From Flavobacteriales bacterium (lineage in GTDB: Bacteria > Bacteroidota > Bacteroidia > DT-38): a stretch of DNA of 9,717 bases. Positions 1 to 6,101 of this stretch are shown in pieces (positions within the stretch are counted from its first letter, which is position 1; each line of letters opens with the position of its first letter). Position numbers and translations under genes: made by a program. Location of the stretch: NCBI GenBank assembly GCA_013214975.1, contig JABSPR010000403.1, forward strand, positions 1-9,717. Direction: 5' to 3'. The notes beneath the pieces were generated by a model that saw only the letters and a list, made by a program, of their open reading frames with translations, made no database searches and was not told the origin of the DNA.

Positions 1-104
1 AAGCCTCCTAAACCAGTTCCTAAAACAATTCCTATTTCAGGAACATCCATTCCTTTCTTTTTTAAAAAAGAACATGTCTCTTCAATTATTAAAATCTGAT
101 TCAT
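1..104 (-). CDS. Purine nucleoside phosphorylase, N-terminal 34 codons only (cut by window edge)
   Basis: The reverse strand has an ATG at 104-102 and an open frame to the window edge, only 8 bases after the stop of the glycosyltransferase gene. The visible peptide begins MNQILIIEETCSF and continues into PEIGIVLGTGLGG at about residues 22-34. That is the N-terminal beta strand and glycine-rich phosphate-binding loop (usually GSGLGG or GTGLGG) of trimeric purine nucleoside phosphorylases, and the leading helix has the usual length. These cytosolic enzymes split purine nucleosides with phosphate into base and (deoxy)ribose-1-phosphate. Placed last in an ArsS operon, its likely substrate is an arsenic-bearing deoxyadenosine, giving adenine and an activated arseno-ribose; that is inference. 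The remaining roughly 240 residues, including the purine-binding site, lie outside the window, so the specificity cannot be read. Confidence 0.82.
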   Translation of the reverse strand, partial: MNQILIIEETCSFLKKKGMDVPEIGIVLGTGLGG

Positions 105-112
105 AAAATCTT

Positions 113-727
113 TTAATCTTTATCCAATACGTGGTATTGCAGTGTCTCAGGAATATCTGCTTCTTTATCTACATCGTGCAAGATTGGTAACAAATGGAAA
201 CTAATTCCTTTTGCATTCATTTTTTTAAAGGTCGAAATAAAAACATCGTTCGTTCCCCAATAAATATTTTCAAAAAGTGAATTTTCCATTTTCGTCAAGC
301 CAAGCAAATAATAACCTCCATCAACCGTAGGTCCAATTACGGCATCCTTTTGATTCAATGCATAAAATGCCTGATTGATATCATTTTCAGTCAACTCAAA
401 ACAGTCTGTTCCAATAATAACAACCTTTTCCGCTCCTTCTCTAAACGATTGATTGAAAGCCTCCTTTAGAATCTCGCCTAATCCTTCTCCAACCTGAATT
501 TTCTTTTGATAAGTTGAATTATTCCATTCGTCATCGTTATTAATAAAATCACTATAAAAAAGAATTCTGGAAATACCTTTAAGTCCTGCTGTCAATTGTC
601 GTGTACTAAGTAAAAGAGACTGATAAATTTGCAGCGCTATTTTATCGCCAATAGTGGCAGCCAAGCGAGTTTTAACCCTGCCTAAAACAGGATTTCGCAT
701 AATAATTATCAAATGATTTTTACTCAT
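113..727 (-). CDS. TIGR04282-type (DUF2064) arsenosugar-cluster glycosyltransferase
   Basis: This is a 204-residue cytosolic nucleotide-diphospho-sugar transferase-like protein of typical family length. Its N-terminus MSKNHLIIIMRNPVLGRVKT carries the family NP-x-GRVKTRLA signature (residues 12-23), resembling the nucleotide-binding start of GT-A folds. GTDC at 106-109 is the acidic strand expected to hold metal or nucleotide, GPTVDGGYYLLG lies at 132-143, and a WGT motif at 157-159. The frame stays open 24 codons upstream, into the end of arsS, but the chosen ATG at 727 is 2 bases after the arsS stop and begins exactly where family members begin; the upstream residues look non-coding. The family is annotated as an arsenosugar biosynthesis glycosyltransferase because it co-occurs with ArsS. 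The acceptor and donor are not established from sequence; attaching or remodelling the arsenosugar aglycone is the likely role. Confidence 0.88.
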   Translation of the reverse strand: MSKNHLIIIMRNPVLGRVKTRLAATIGDKIALQIYQSLLLSTRQLTAGLKGISRILFYSDFINNDDEWNNSTYQKKIQVGEGLGEILKEAFNQSFREGAEKVVIIGTDCFELTENDINQAFYALNQKDAVIGPTVDGGYYLLGLTKMENSLFENIYWGTNDVFISTFKKMNAKGISFHLLPILHDVDKEADIPETLQYHVLDKD

Positions 728-729
728 AT

Positions 730-1779
730 TCAAACAATACTTCCTTGGCAACTCGAACCTGCGCCAGCTGTGCATCCAAAACAATGCTGACCAGTACAAA
801 TCCTCCTATCTTCCAATAAAGCTACATTATATTCTTTAATGTATTGTGAAACCCCAGAGGATAGAGGCATCTCCAACATCTGATTAAAGTCACAATCGAA
901 TAATTTCCCATCCCAACCAACAGATAATGTATTTAAACACATCAAGGTATTTACTGTTGAGGGGTTGAAAGAGGATATTAATTTATCCATGTATTCTTCC
1001 AACTTTCCAATAGCCAAGAGATAATCTAAATATCTACTAATAGGCATATTAGTAATGGTGTACAAATCATTAAAGACAACATCGAAACCATCATTTAGTT
1101 CTCTCTGGTAATCTGCCTTTAATTTTTCTTGGGATGGTGGTAAAAATGCACCACCTGGATTATAAACCAAATGAAGATTCAAACCACTACCCTCTTTTCC
1201 ATAACCAACTTCATTGAGAAGTTTTAACGCTTCAATAGATTTACTAAAAACACCTTCGCCTCTTTGCTTATCCGTATTACTCGCAGTATAGCATGGCAAA
1301 GATGAAATAACAGTAACACTATTCTCTTTAAAGAAAGACGGCAAGGAATTATTTTTCTTATTGGATGTTATGTAGGTAAGGTTACTTCTAACTATAATTT
1401 CCTTTTTCAGTTTATGAATTTCTTGAACGAACCATGTAAATTCAGGATTCATTTCTGGTGCTCCCCCCGTTAAATCGACCGTTTTTATTTCAGAATCTTT
1501 AAGAACACGAAGACAATCCAACATGGTCTCTTTGGTCATTATTTCCTTTCGGTCGGGACCGGCATCCACATGACAATGATCGCAAACTTGGTTGCACATT
1601 TTACCAAGATTAATCTGAAGTATTTCAGTTTTAGAAGTTCTTAAAGGACTAAAACCGAACGTCTTTATTTTCTCATCGAAAGAAAGAACATTTTCTTCTC
1701 TAGAATCCAGAACGGCTTTTTGCTTCACCGTATCTGATAGTGGGTTATTTGCTTTCAGAAGCGAACTAGTTGCCTTCAT
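730..1779 (-). CDS. arsS: ArsS-type radical SAM enzyme of arsenosugar biosynthesis
   Basis: This is a 349-residue radical SAM protein. The [4Fe-4S] and SAM site is CNQVCDHC (Cys62, 66, 69), followed by HVDAGPDR. LTGGAPEMNP near 104-113 is the SAM-contacting GGxPE-like element. The C-terminal Cys-rich domain has GWDGKLFDCDFNQML and a tail HCFGCTAGAGSSCQG with cysteines near 333, 336 and 344, the hallmark of the ArsS (radical SAM/Cys-rich) family. ArsS uses a SAM-derived 5'-deoxyadenosyl radical to alkylate methylated arsenic, giving a dimethylarsinoyl-deoxyadenosine precursor. Its ATG lies inside the end of the DUF547 gene (14-base overlap), and its stop is 2 bases before the glycosyltransferase start, which points to translational coupling. 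The stop is TGA, but an in-frame second TGA follows one codon later, so it is a true stop and not a selenocysteine codon. ArsM, which would supply the methylated substrate, is not visible here. Confidence 0.93.
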   Translation of the reverse strand: MKATSSLLKANNPLSDTVKQKAVLDSREENVLSFDEKIKTFGFSPLRTSKTEILQINLGKMCNQVCDHCHVDAGPDRKEIMTKETMLDCLRVLKDSEIKTVDLTGGAPEMNPEFTWFVQEIHKLKKEIIVRSNLTYITSNKKNNSLPSFFKENSVTVISSLPCYTASNTDKQRGEGVFSKSIEALKLLNEVGYGKEGSGLNLHLVYNPGGAFLPPSQEKLKADYQRELNDGFDVVFNDLYTITNMPISRYLDYLLAIGKLEEYMDKLISSFNPSTVNTLMCLNTLSVGWDGKLFDCDFNQMLEMPLSSGVSQYIKEYNVALLEDRRICTGQHCFGCTAGAGSSCQGSIV

Positions 1780-2521
1780 TCAGTTTCCAGATATATTCAT
1801 TGTATGTTATTGTCGGGTCAGAATCAAAGTTTGTTGCCGTGTACTTCTTAATAAATTCTTCAAAAGAAGTCTCTTTCGTAAAGTCGTCTTTATACCATTC
1901 GAATATTTCAGAGAGAGAAAGTGAGTTTGCTTGGATAGTATTCTTTCCTGATTGGTTAATAAAATACTTCGTTTGTCTTTCGAGCTGAGCTTCTAATTTC
2001 TCCGAGCTATAAATTTCGTTTAAAAGTTTAGGGCACGATTTCGCTGCACAGTTAACCGCAAAATGAATGCGTGGTTCGTTAAATATTGGCCGAATACGTT
2101 CATGTTCAATTTGGTTCAACGACAATACATCATCCCCTACTTTCACAATTTTCAAATCCCATGCTTTACCGCCATTAATATCCATTATAGAACTTACAGG
2201 GTAGTTATTTAAGATTAGATTAAGAGTTGCCGCATTGTATAGATTTATCCAATAGGCAAGGCTCTCGTCGCTTGCAGAAGAATAATATGGAGCAGACCTT
2301 CTCATGTATTCCAAGAACGATTCTATTTGACTCTTTTTAGAAACGAGGCCCTTGTAATTCACCAAACCTGTTTCGGTAACATACATATTAAGAATGTTGC
2401 CGTAAACAATTTCCCAATTAACTTCCTCTTGAGATTTTTGGAACTTTAAGTTCCCTGCTTCTATATTCCAACTACTTGCAAAAAGCAGAGTTATTATTAT
2501 TAGTACACAGTTAAACTTCAT
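1766..2521 (-). CDS. DUF547 domain exported protein
   Basis: This 251-residue protein has an N-terminal signal sequence (MKFNCVLIIITLLFASSWNIEA, cleavage expected near residue 22), so it probably acts in the periplasm. The body is a DUF547 domain: AYWINLYNAATLNLI at about 88-102, GGKAWD near 117, LNQIEHERIRPIF near 134, RIHFAVNCAAKSCPKL near 151-166, and a C-terminal EIFEWYKDDF plus YNEYIWKLN. The conserved cysteines, His and Asn recall papain-like or transglutaminase-like folds, but no enzymatic activity has been assigned to the family. DUF547 proteins are frequent companions of ArsS and TIGR04282 genes, and here the gene is first in that operon, overlapping arsS by 14 bases. A short leader carries the purine-rich AGAGAG before the ATG, and a candidate promoter sits just upstream. 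Its role in arsenosugar export or processing is unproven. Confidence 0.9.
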   Translation of the reverse strand: MKFNCVLIIITLLFASSWNIEAGNLKFQKSQEEVNWEIVYGNILNMYVTETGLVNYKGLVSKKSQIESFLEYMRRSAPYYSSASDESLAYWINLYNAATLNLILNNYPVSSIMDINGGKAWDLKIVKVGDDVLSLNQIEHERIRPIFNEPRIHFAVNCAAKSCPKLLNEIYSSEKLEAQLERQTKYFINQSGKNTIQANSLSLSEIFEWYKDDFTKETSFEEFIKKYTATNFDSDPTITYNEYIWKLNEGN

Positions 2522-2543
2522 TTCTCTCTAATATAATAGCGCG

Positions 2544-2571
2544 TAAATATACGTTTTCATAGCGATATCAA
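2544..2571 (-). promoter_or_regulatory. Candidate Bacteroidota promoter for the arsenosugar operon
   Basis: Reading the minus strand, TTG (2571-2569) is followed by 17 bases and then TATATTTA (2551-2544). This matches 7 of 8 positions of the Bacteroidota -7 consensus TAnnTTTG with a -33 TTG at usual spacing. It lies 22 bases before the DUF547 ATG, giving a leader of roughly 15 bases. In such AT-rich DNA a chance match is quite possible, but it falls in the largest gap of the window and at the functional boundary between the two gene groups. Confidence 0.45.
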
Positions 2572-2592
2572 GGGATTAAAGCATTCTCTAAC

Positions 2593-2602
2593 TTGTATAC
2601 AA
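2593..2602. promoter_or_regulatory. 10-bp perfect palindrome TTGTATACAA next to the peroxidase stop
   Basis: TTGTATACAA is a perfect palindrome that directly abuts the stop codon of the cytochrome peroxidase gene, upstream of the candidate arsenosugar promoter. It has no loop and no T-tract, so it is not a classical terminator. It could be an operator half-site or chance. No known regulator motif is recognised. Confidence 0.2.
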
Positions 2603-3778
2603 TTACAAATTCCCTCCAGGATTTAAACCACTCGGAACAGAAACAGGAACTTGCTTATCATAAGACTCATCTGTAAGCGTTTTTAAAAAACGTAACAAAT
2701 CTTCTAACTCTCCATCAGAAAGTTCTAACGGCTCAACATGAGCATCTAGATCATTATCCAAGACATTAATATTATCTGATACTCCTGAGTTGTAAAAGTC
2801 GAGAGCTTCTTCTAATGTAGCATACATTCCTCCGTGGGTGTATGGCGCGGTTAATTCTATATTTCTTAACGTTGGTGTTTTGAACTTAAAATCACCCGCA
2901 CCTAGATCATCATCGTTACCTTCGGGATTGTCCTTAACTCCATGTACGGTCAATTTGTAATCTGCAAACATTGGCCCTTTATGACAAAGGGTGCAATTTG
3001 CCTTTCCAAAAAACAACACTAAACCTTCTTTTTCATCCTCTGTCAAGATCTCTAAATCTCCATTTACATATTGATCATACTTACTGTTTGAACTAACAAT
3101 TGTTCTTTCAAAGGAAGCAACCGCCTTTGCAAGATTCTCTGCAGTAACGGGTGAAACATCTTCAGGAAAAGCATCTTCAAAAAGAGACACATATTCTGGA
3201 ATATTTTGGAGTCTATTTATTACTGAATCCAATGCTATGTTGTCCGCATAAGCATCACCTACCATTTCATTAAATGATGTAATAGGTCCTAAACATTGAC
3301 TTTCTAAACTACGCATTCTTGAATCCCAAAACATTGGAGCACCAGAAGGGTCATAGCTTGCACTGGCGTCTTTCATTCCAATAAATGCCGAATTAATAAT
3401 TGTTGGCGAACTTCTTCCTATTCGAGGAATTCGTTGTCCTTCTTCTTCACGTCGAGAAGAGCCTAAGCCAATTCCTCCCACCCCAATAGATAGATCCAAC
3501 CCATCTGAGTAACCAAAATCTGGATGATGACATGTAGCACATGAAACATCCTTCTCACCTGATAACACAGGATCCCAAAACAACAGTTTTCCTAAAAACT
3601 CTTTTTCTATAGTGCTTTCGTTATTGGAAGGGTATTGAACCGAAGGCAGAGTTTGAAATTCAATACCCAGTAATGATATCTGCTCATCTAATGGCAGGGG
3701 TACATTTGAATCTTTTCTACATCCAAATGTACCTGTAACCAATATTATTGAAAAAAGAAAAAATCTTAATTCCCTCAT
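2603..3778 (-). CDS. Diheme cytochrome c peroxidase (CCP/MauG family) lipoprotein
   Basis: This 391-residue protein starts with a lipoprotein signal ending TGTFGC, so Cys20 is the likely lipidated residue and the protein is anchored in the periplasm. There are two heme c sites, CATCH at 80-84 and CTLCH at 262-266, as in the two-domain CCP/MauG superfamily. Around them are FLGKLLFWDPVLS, SSPTIINSAF, FWDSR, and TPTLRNIELTAPYTHGGMYATLEEAL (about 301-326). Family members reduce hydrogen peroxide or oxidise a partner protein through high-valent heme. The distal ligand cannot be set with certainty by eye; His315 and Met318 lie in the loop where it is usually found. The ATG follows the stop of the upstream lipoprotein gene with no gap (TAAATG), so the two are probably made together. 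A tail rich in Pro, Gly and Val (391 end) is unremarkable. It could be a detoxifying peroxidase or a maturase for a neighbouring protein. Confidence 0.93.
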   Translation of the reverse strand: MRELRFFLFSIILVTGTFGCRKDSNVPLPLDEQISLLGIEFQTLPSVQYPSNNESTIEKEFLGKLLFWDPVLSGEKDVSCATCHHPDFGYSDGLDLSIGVGGIGLGSSRREEEGQRIPRIGRSSPTIINSAFIGMKDASASYDPSGAPMFWDSRMRSLESQCLGPITSFNEMVGDAYADNIALDSVINRLQNIPEYVSLFEDAFPEDVSPVTAENLAKAVASFERTIVSSNSKYDQYVNGDLEILTEDEKEGLVLFFGKANCTLCHKGPMFADYKLTVHGVKDNPEGNDDDLGAGDFKFKTPTLRNIELTAPYTHGGMYATLEEALDFYNSGVSDNINVLDNDLDAHVEPLELSDGELEDLLRFLKTLTDESYDKQVPVSVPSGLNPGGNL

Positions 3779-4195
3779 TTAATGAGTATGATTATGCACA
3801 TCTTCATTAATATGGAGCATTACCTTTTCTGTAGAGGATTTACCTGACATATCTGAAACCGTAAAATGCAAGTAAAACATATCCATCATTAGACTATCGG
3901 GTATTGTAATCATAGCTGAATATCTATGTACTACTCCTGATATATCACCAGAATCGTCATTATGAAAATCAGATAAATGCTCTCCATTTTCATCACCAAT
4001 TTCAACGAAATACTTTGCAAGGTCTACATCATCCGTAAAAGTCGCCTCAACTTGTATCATATCTCCATAATTGTATTCAGCATGCATGATTGGATCACTA
4101 ACGTAAATTACTGGATTTTCTTCATCTTTAATACATCCTGTAAAAGCAATTACAAACACCAGAATACAAGCCGTACCTATTTTTCTTAATCTCAT
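3779..4195 (-). CDS. DUF4625-like Met/His-rich lipoprotein, downstream copy
   Basis: This 138-residue protein has a lipoprotein signal (ILVFVIAFTGC, lipidated Cys20) followed by a single Ig-like beta domain: NPVIYVSDPIMHAEYNYGD, VEATFTDDVDLAKYFVEIGD, then a loop and LMMDMFYLHFTVSDMSGK. The pattern resembles Bacteroidota DUF4625 domains, although the label is from memory of the family. It is a close paralogue of the gene just upstream. Unlike that copy it ends in a short His-rich tail, HINEDVHNHTH. Met and His residues are frequent (MH, SLMMDMFYLH, MLH), which would suit Cu(I) or other soft-metal binding; this is inference, as no binding motif is established. Its stop abuts the peroxidase ATG, which suggests a functional pairing with that diheme enzyme. 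It has no tryptophan, so it is not an MbnP-type copper protein. Confidence 0.78.
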   Translation of the reverse strand: MRLRKIGTACILVFVIAFTGCIKDEENPVIYVSDPIMHAEYNYGDMIQVEATFTDDVDLAKYFVEIGDENGEHLSDFHNDDSGDISGVVHRYSAMITIPDSLMMDMFYLHFTVSDMSGKSSTEKVMLHINEDVHNHTH

Positions 4196-4267
4196 ATATA
4201 CTTAAAATATTCTTGAATCCTACAGCACAAGATAACTTCCCATCACCTTGTTATGCAAATACTTAGA

Positions 4268-4663
4268 TCACATTGTTGTGTGTAGCATTATCTTTTCTGA
4301 AGATGTTTTACCGGATAAATCGGTTAACTCAATGTGTAAATAAAACATAGACATCATAAGCGTATCCGGAACGGTAATCATACCCATATAGTCATGAGAC
4401 ACCCCCGTGATGTCATCTTCATCAAGGCTTTCGAATCCCATAATATCCCCACCAGACTCATCACCAATGCTAACCGAGTAACTAGCCAAGTCAACATCGT
4501 CTGTAAAAGTTGCTTCTACATGAATCATATCTCCATAATTATATTCATCGTGCATAGCTGGTGAGCTAACTGAAATAACCGGACTTTCTTTATCCTTATT
4601 ACATCCTATAATTGAAAACGTGACTAATATTATTGCTACGATATTTATTTTTTTAATATTCAT
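4268..4663 (-). CDS. DUF4625-like Met/His-rich lipoprotein, upstream copy
   Basis: This 131-residue protein has a lipoprotein signal (VTFSIIGC, lipidated Cys21) and one beta-sandwich-like domain with SPVISVSSPAMHDEYNYGD, VEATFTDDVDLASYSVSIGD, HDYMGMITVPDTLMMSMFYLH and LTDLSGKTSSEKIMLHTTM. Family members are surface or periplasmic lipoproteins of unknown function in Bacteroidota. Met is unusually common in the second half (MGM, LMMSM, MLH, final M), with His residues nearby, which hints at binding of a soft metal; nothing proves it. The gene follows the barrel gene by 17 bases and is 72 bases ahead of its paralogue. Unlike that copy it lacks a His-rich tail. No Shine-Dalgarno site is seen before the ATG, as is usual in this phylum. 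Confidence 0.78.
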   Translation of the reverse strand: MNIKKINIVAIILVTFSIIGCNKDKESPVISVSSPAMHDEYNYGDMIHVEATFTDDVDLASYSVSIGDESGGDIMGFESLDEDDITGVSHDYMGMITVPDTLMMSMFYLHIELTDLSGKTSSEKIMLHTTM

Positions 4664-4680
4664 TGTTTGATAATTTATAG

Positions 4681-5640
4681 TTAAAATAATATAGAAACAG
4701 ACAGATCTATACCCATCTCCATTTTGTTTTGATATCCATTTACATTCCTGTAAATAGGAACCCCGATAGATACCGGAATAAATAATTTATTTCTAAAATT
4801 CATTTGCAAGCCAACTTCAAGAATTGTTCGTTGAAACCCGGTATGCAAAACTATCTCTCCATTTTGTTTTTGAGGCTGAAGTACCTCATTTCTAATCGCC
4901 GTTAATAAAGTTAATTTGAGGTTTTTGTTTGATTTCAAACTATCCGCCTTGTAAGATAATTCTTTAGTCCATCTTATAGTTAAATTAGTAAAATCACCAA
5001 AATCCCGATTATCCAATCCAGCTCTAGTGAACTTATGCGTAGTAACTAAATCAATTCTTGAATTATCAAATGTACTTCTCCAAGCAAATCCTAATATTGG
5101 ATCAATAGATGAACTACTAGTGATAATTAGATTTGAATTATTAACAACTTGCTTTGAAACTGGTAATTCAACTCCCCCATTAATAGAAAGACCAATACCT
5201 GTTTTCTTATTTAGAAACAAAAGGTAGTTTCCCATAATAGTTGGGTCACCTAAACGAGTTTCTCCATTTACATTAGATTCTGAAATAGAATCGCCGACCA
5301 AGTTAAATTCAGACCCAAAATAAGTCTGACGAATTGAAAATGTTAGCTTTTCGTGCAATCCAAAACCCACATGTATTGAACCGAACAGTGCACTCCTTTT
5401 CTCTGGAATCACATAGCCGCCAGCATTAATCCCTAATAACTCAGATTGTGAGAATTGGGAATAAGTCCGGAACTCTGTTGACAACTCAACAAGCCATTGC
5501 CTTTTTTCTAAAATAAGCGTACTACCCGAAGAATTCAATGCTATCGATACGGCACCTCCAACAGAGTGATCTGCAATAGAGTTCATCGCTATCAGCAGCA
5601 ATAAAAGCAACGAACTAGCGCATTTGCTAGCTATTTTCAA
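4681..5640 (-). CDS. Outer-membrane beta-barrel protein, transporter-like, TTG start
   Basis: This 319-residue protein has an N-terminal signal peptide (hydrophobic run LLLLLLIA, cleavage expected after NSIA) and a mature start DHSVGG. The rest alternates short amphipathic beta strands and turns, with Gly and aromatic residues and a final SVSILF, where a terminal Phe is the usual outer-membrane barrel assembly signal. No catalytic motif is visible. The start is TTG at 5640-5638: no in-frame ATG exists between the upstream stop and the signal peptide, and the next ATG (Met19) would destroy the signal. The A-rich leader AAATAAAAATCAA precedes it. The protein lies between a CNGKC protein and two Met/His-rich lipoproteins, so it may pass or sense a small ligand such as a metal complex; that is inference from context only. 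It is distinct in sequence from the other barrel-like protein of the window. Confidence 0.75.
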   Translation of the reverse strand: MKIASKCASSLLLLLLIAMNSIADHSVGGAVSIALNSSGSTLILEKRQWLVELSTEFRTYSQFSQSELLGINAGGYVIPEKRSALFGSIHVGFGLHEKLTFSIRQTYFGSEFNLVGDSISESNVNGETRLGDPTIMGNYLLFLNKKTGIGLSINGGVELPVSKQVVNNSNLIITSSSSIDPILGFAWRSTFDNSRIDLVTTHKFTRAGLDNRDFGDFTNLTIRWTKELSYKADSLKSNKNLKLTLLTAIRNEVLQPQKQNGEIVLHTGFQRTILEVGLQMNFRNKLFIPVSIGVPIYRNVNGYQNKMEMGIDLSVSILF

Positions 5641-5669
5641 TTGATTTTTATTTACTATTAAACTGGGAT

Positions 5670-5686
5670 ATTAACGTGTCGTTAAT
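5670..5686. promoter_or_regulatory. 17-bp inverted repeat before the TTG-start barrel gene
   Basis: The sequence ATTAACG-TGT-CGTTAAT has perfect 7-bp arms around a 3-base centre. It sits between the CNGKC gene (it includes the last base of its stop region) and the barrel gene, 30 bases before the TTG. It has no T-tract on the transcribed strand, so it is not a convincing terminator. A dimeric regulator could bind such a site, or it could form a small hairpin in the mRNA. No known operator consensus is recognised. Confidence 0.3.
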
Positions 5687-6057
5687 CAGCTTACCGGAGG
5701 ACGAAACACCTCGTTAGACTTGTAATATTCGTAATGATTTATGTACAATGCGGAATGATCTGGTGAAGTTACTTCACTAATCCCCACATTGAATAATTCG
5801 TTTTCTGAAATCGTGTATTCCTCCAACTCTATTTTGGGTGGAGTAAAAGGCCTATTCTTTTCAGCTTCGGCTGCCTTTTTTATTTGCTGAGAAAGAAAAC
5901 ATTTACCATTACACGTTGATTCTGGAATATCTTTATTAATACATAGAACCTTCGAAATATGATCATACCGCAATACATAATCAATAAATGGTGCTGCAGG
6001 TTTTACCATTGCAATGGCATAAACAAATAAAAACGAAAAGGCTAAGAACCTACCCAT
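5686..6057 (-). CDS. Small membrane-anchored CNGKC protein, Bacteroidota-type, unknown function
   Basis: This 123-residue protein begins with a hydrophobic segment (about residues 4-18, LAFSFLFVYAIAMV) followed by KPAAPFIDYVLRYDHISKVLCINKD and then a C-x-NGK-C site. The cysteines are Cys39, Cys49 and Cys53, with CNGKC at 49-53. Small Bacteroidota proteins with the same layout (a membrane anchor, an aromatic stretch, then LCxNKDxPxxxCNGKCxL) recur in many genomes, often beside metal or redox genes; I recall the pattern but no assigned function. The arrangement suggests metal binding or disulfide chemistry at the outer face of the inner membrane. The rest is Glu-rich with no recognised motif. 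The gene sits 44 bases after one barrel gene and 45 bases before another, which fits a shared metal or redox role. The ATG is the only in-frame start near the hydrophobic segment. Confidence 0.72.
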   Translation of the reverse strand: MGRFLAFSFLFVYAIAMVKPAAPFIDYVLRYDHISKVLCINKDIPESTCNGKCFLSQQIKKAAEAEKNRPFTPPKIELEEYTISENELFNVGISEVTSPDHSALYINHYEYYKSNEVFRPPVS

Positions 6058-6101
6058 GTCGTAAAATTAAGTCAACTAAATATAAGACCATAATCGAATA
6101 G

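Larger units (their letters stand above)
3779..4663 (-). repeat. Tandem gene duplication of the DUF4625-like lipoprotein
   Basis: Two complete paralogous genes stand head to tail, separated by 72 bases that show no clear feature of their own. By hand alignment about 38 of 50 residues are identical across the first half of the mature domains, including EYNYGDMI and VEATFTDDVDLA. DNA similarity is also visible, for example around 4056-4094 and 4521-4561. Identity falls in the middle loop and at the C-terminus, where only the downstream copy has the His-rich tail. Confidence 0.9.

Noticed and set aside
730..732. TGA at the end of arsS as a possible selenocysteine codon, since some relatives of this Cys-rich radical SAM family are reported to contain selenocysteine
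   Set aside because: The conserved tail already has Cys in the right place, a second in-frame TGA follows one codon later, and the next gene starts 2 bases after. It is an ordinary stop.
113..799. Longer version of the glycosyltransferase starting at 799
   Set aside because: The extra 24 residues overlap the end of arsS and do not resemble the family; the ATG at 727 gives the canonical N-terminus.
2593..2602. Palindrome after the peroxidase gene as a Rho-independent terminator
   Set aside because: Arms of 5 bp without loop or following T-tract cannot form such a terminator; kept only as a weak possible protein site.
4196..4267. 72-base gap between the two lipoprotein genes as a promoter or terminator
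   Set aside because: Only a weak TATTTTAA with a TTG at 18 bases; no stable hairpin with T-tract. Left as plain spacer.
6077..6084. TATATTTA on the minus strand before the CNGKC gene as a -7 promoter element
   Set aside because: No TTG or TTTG lies at a suitable distance upstream; in AT-rich DNA the octamer alone is not enough.
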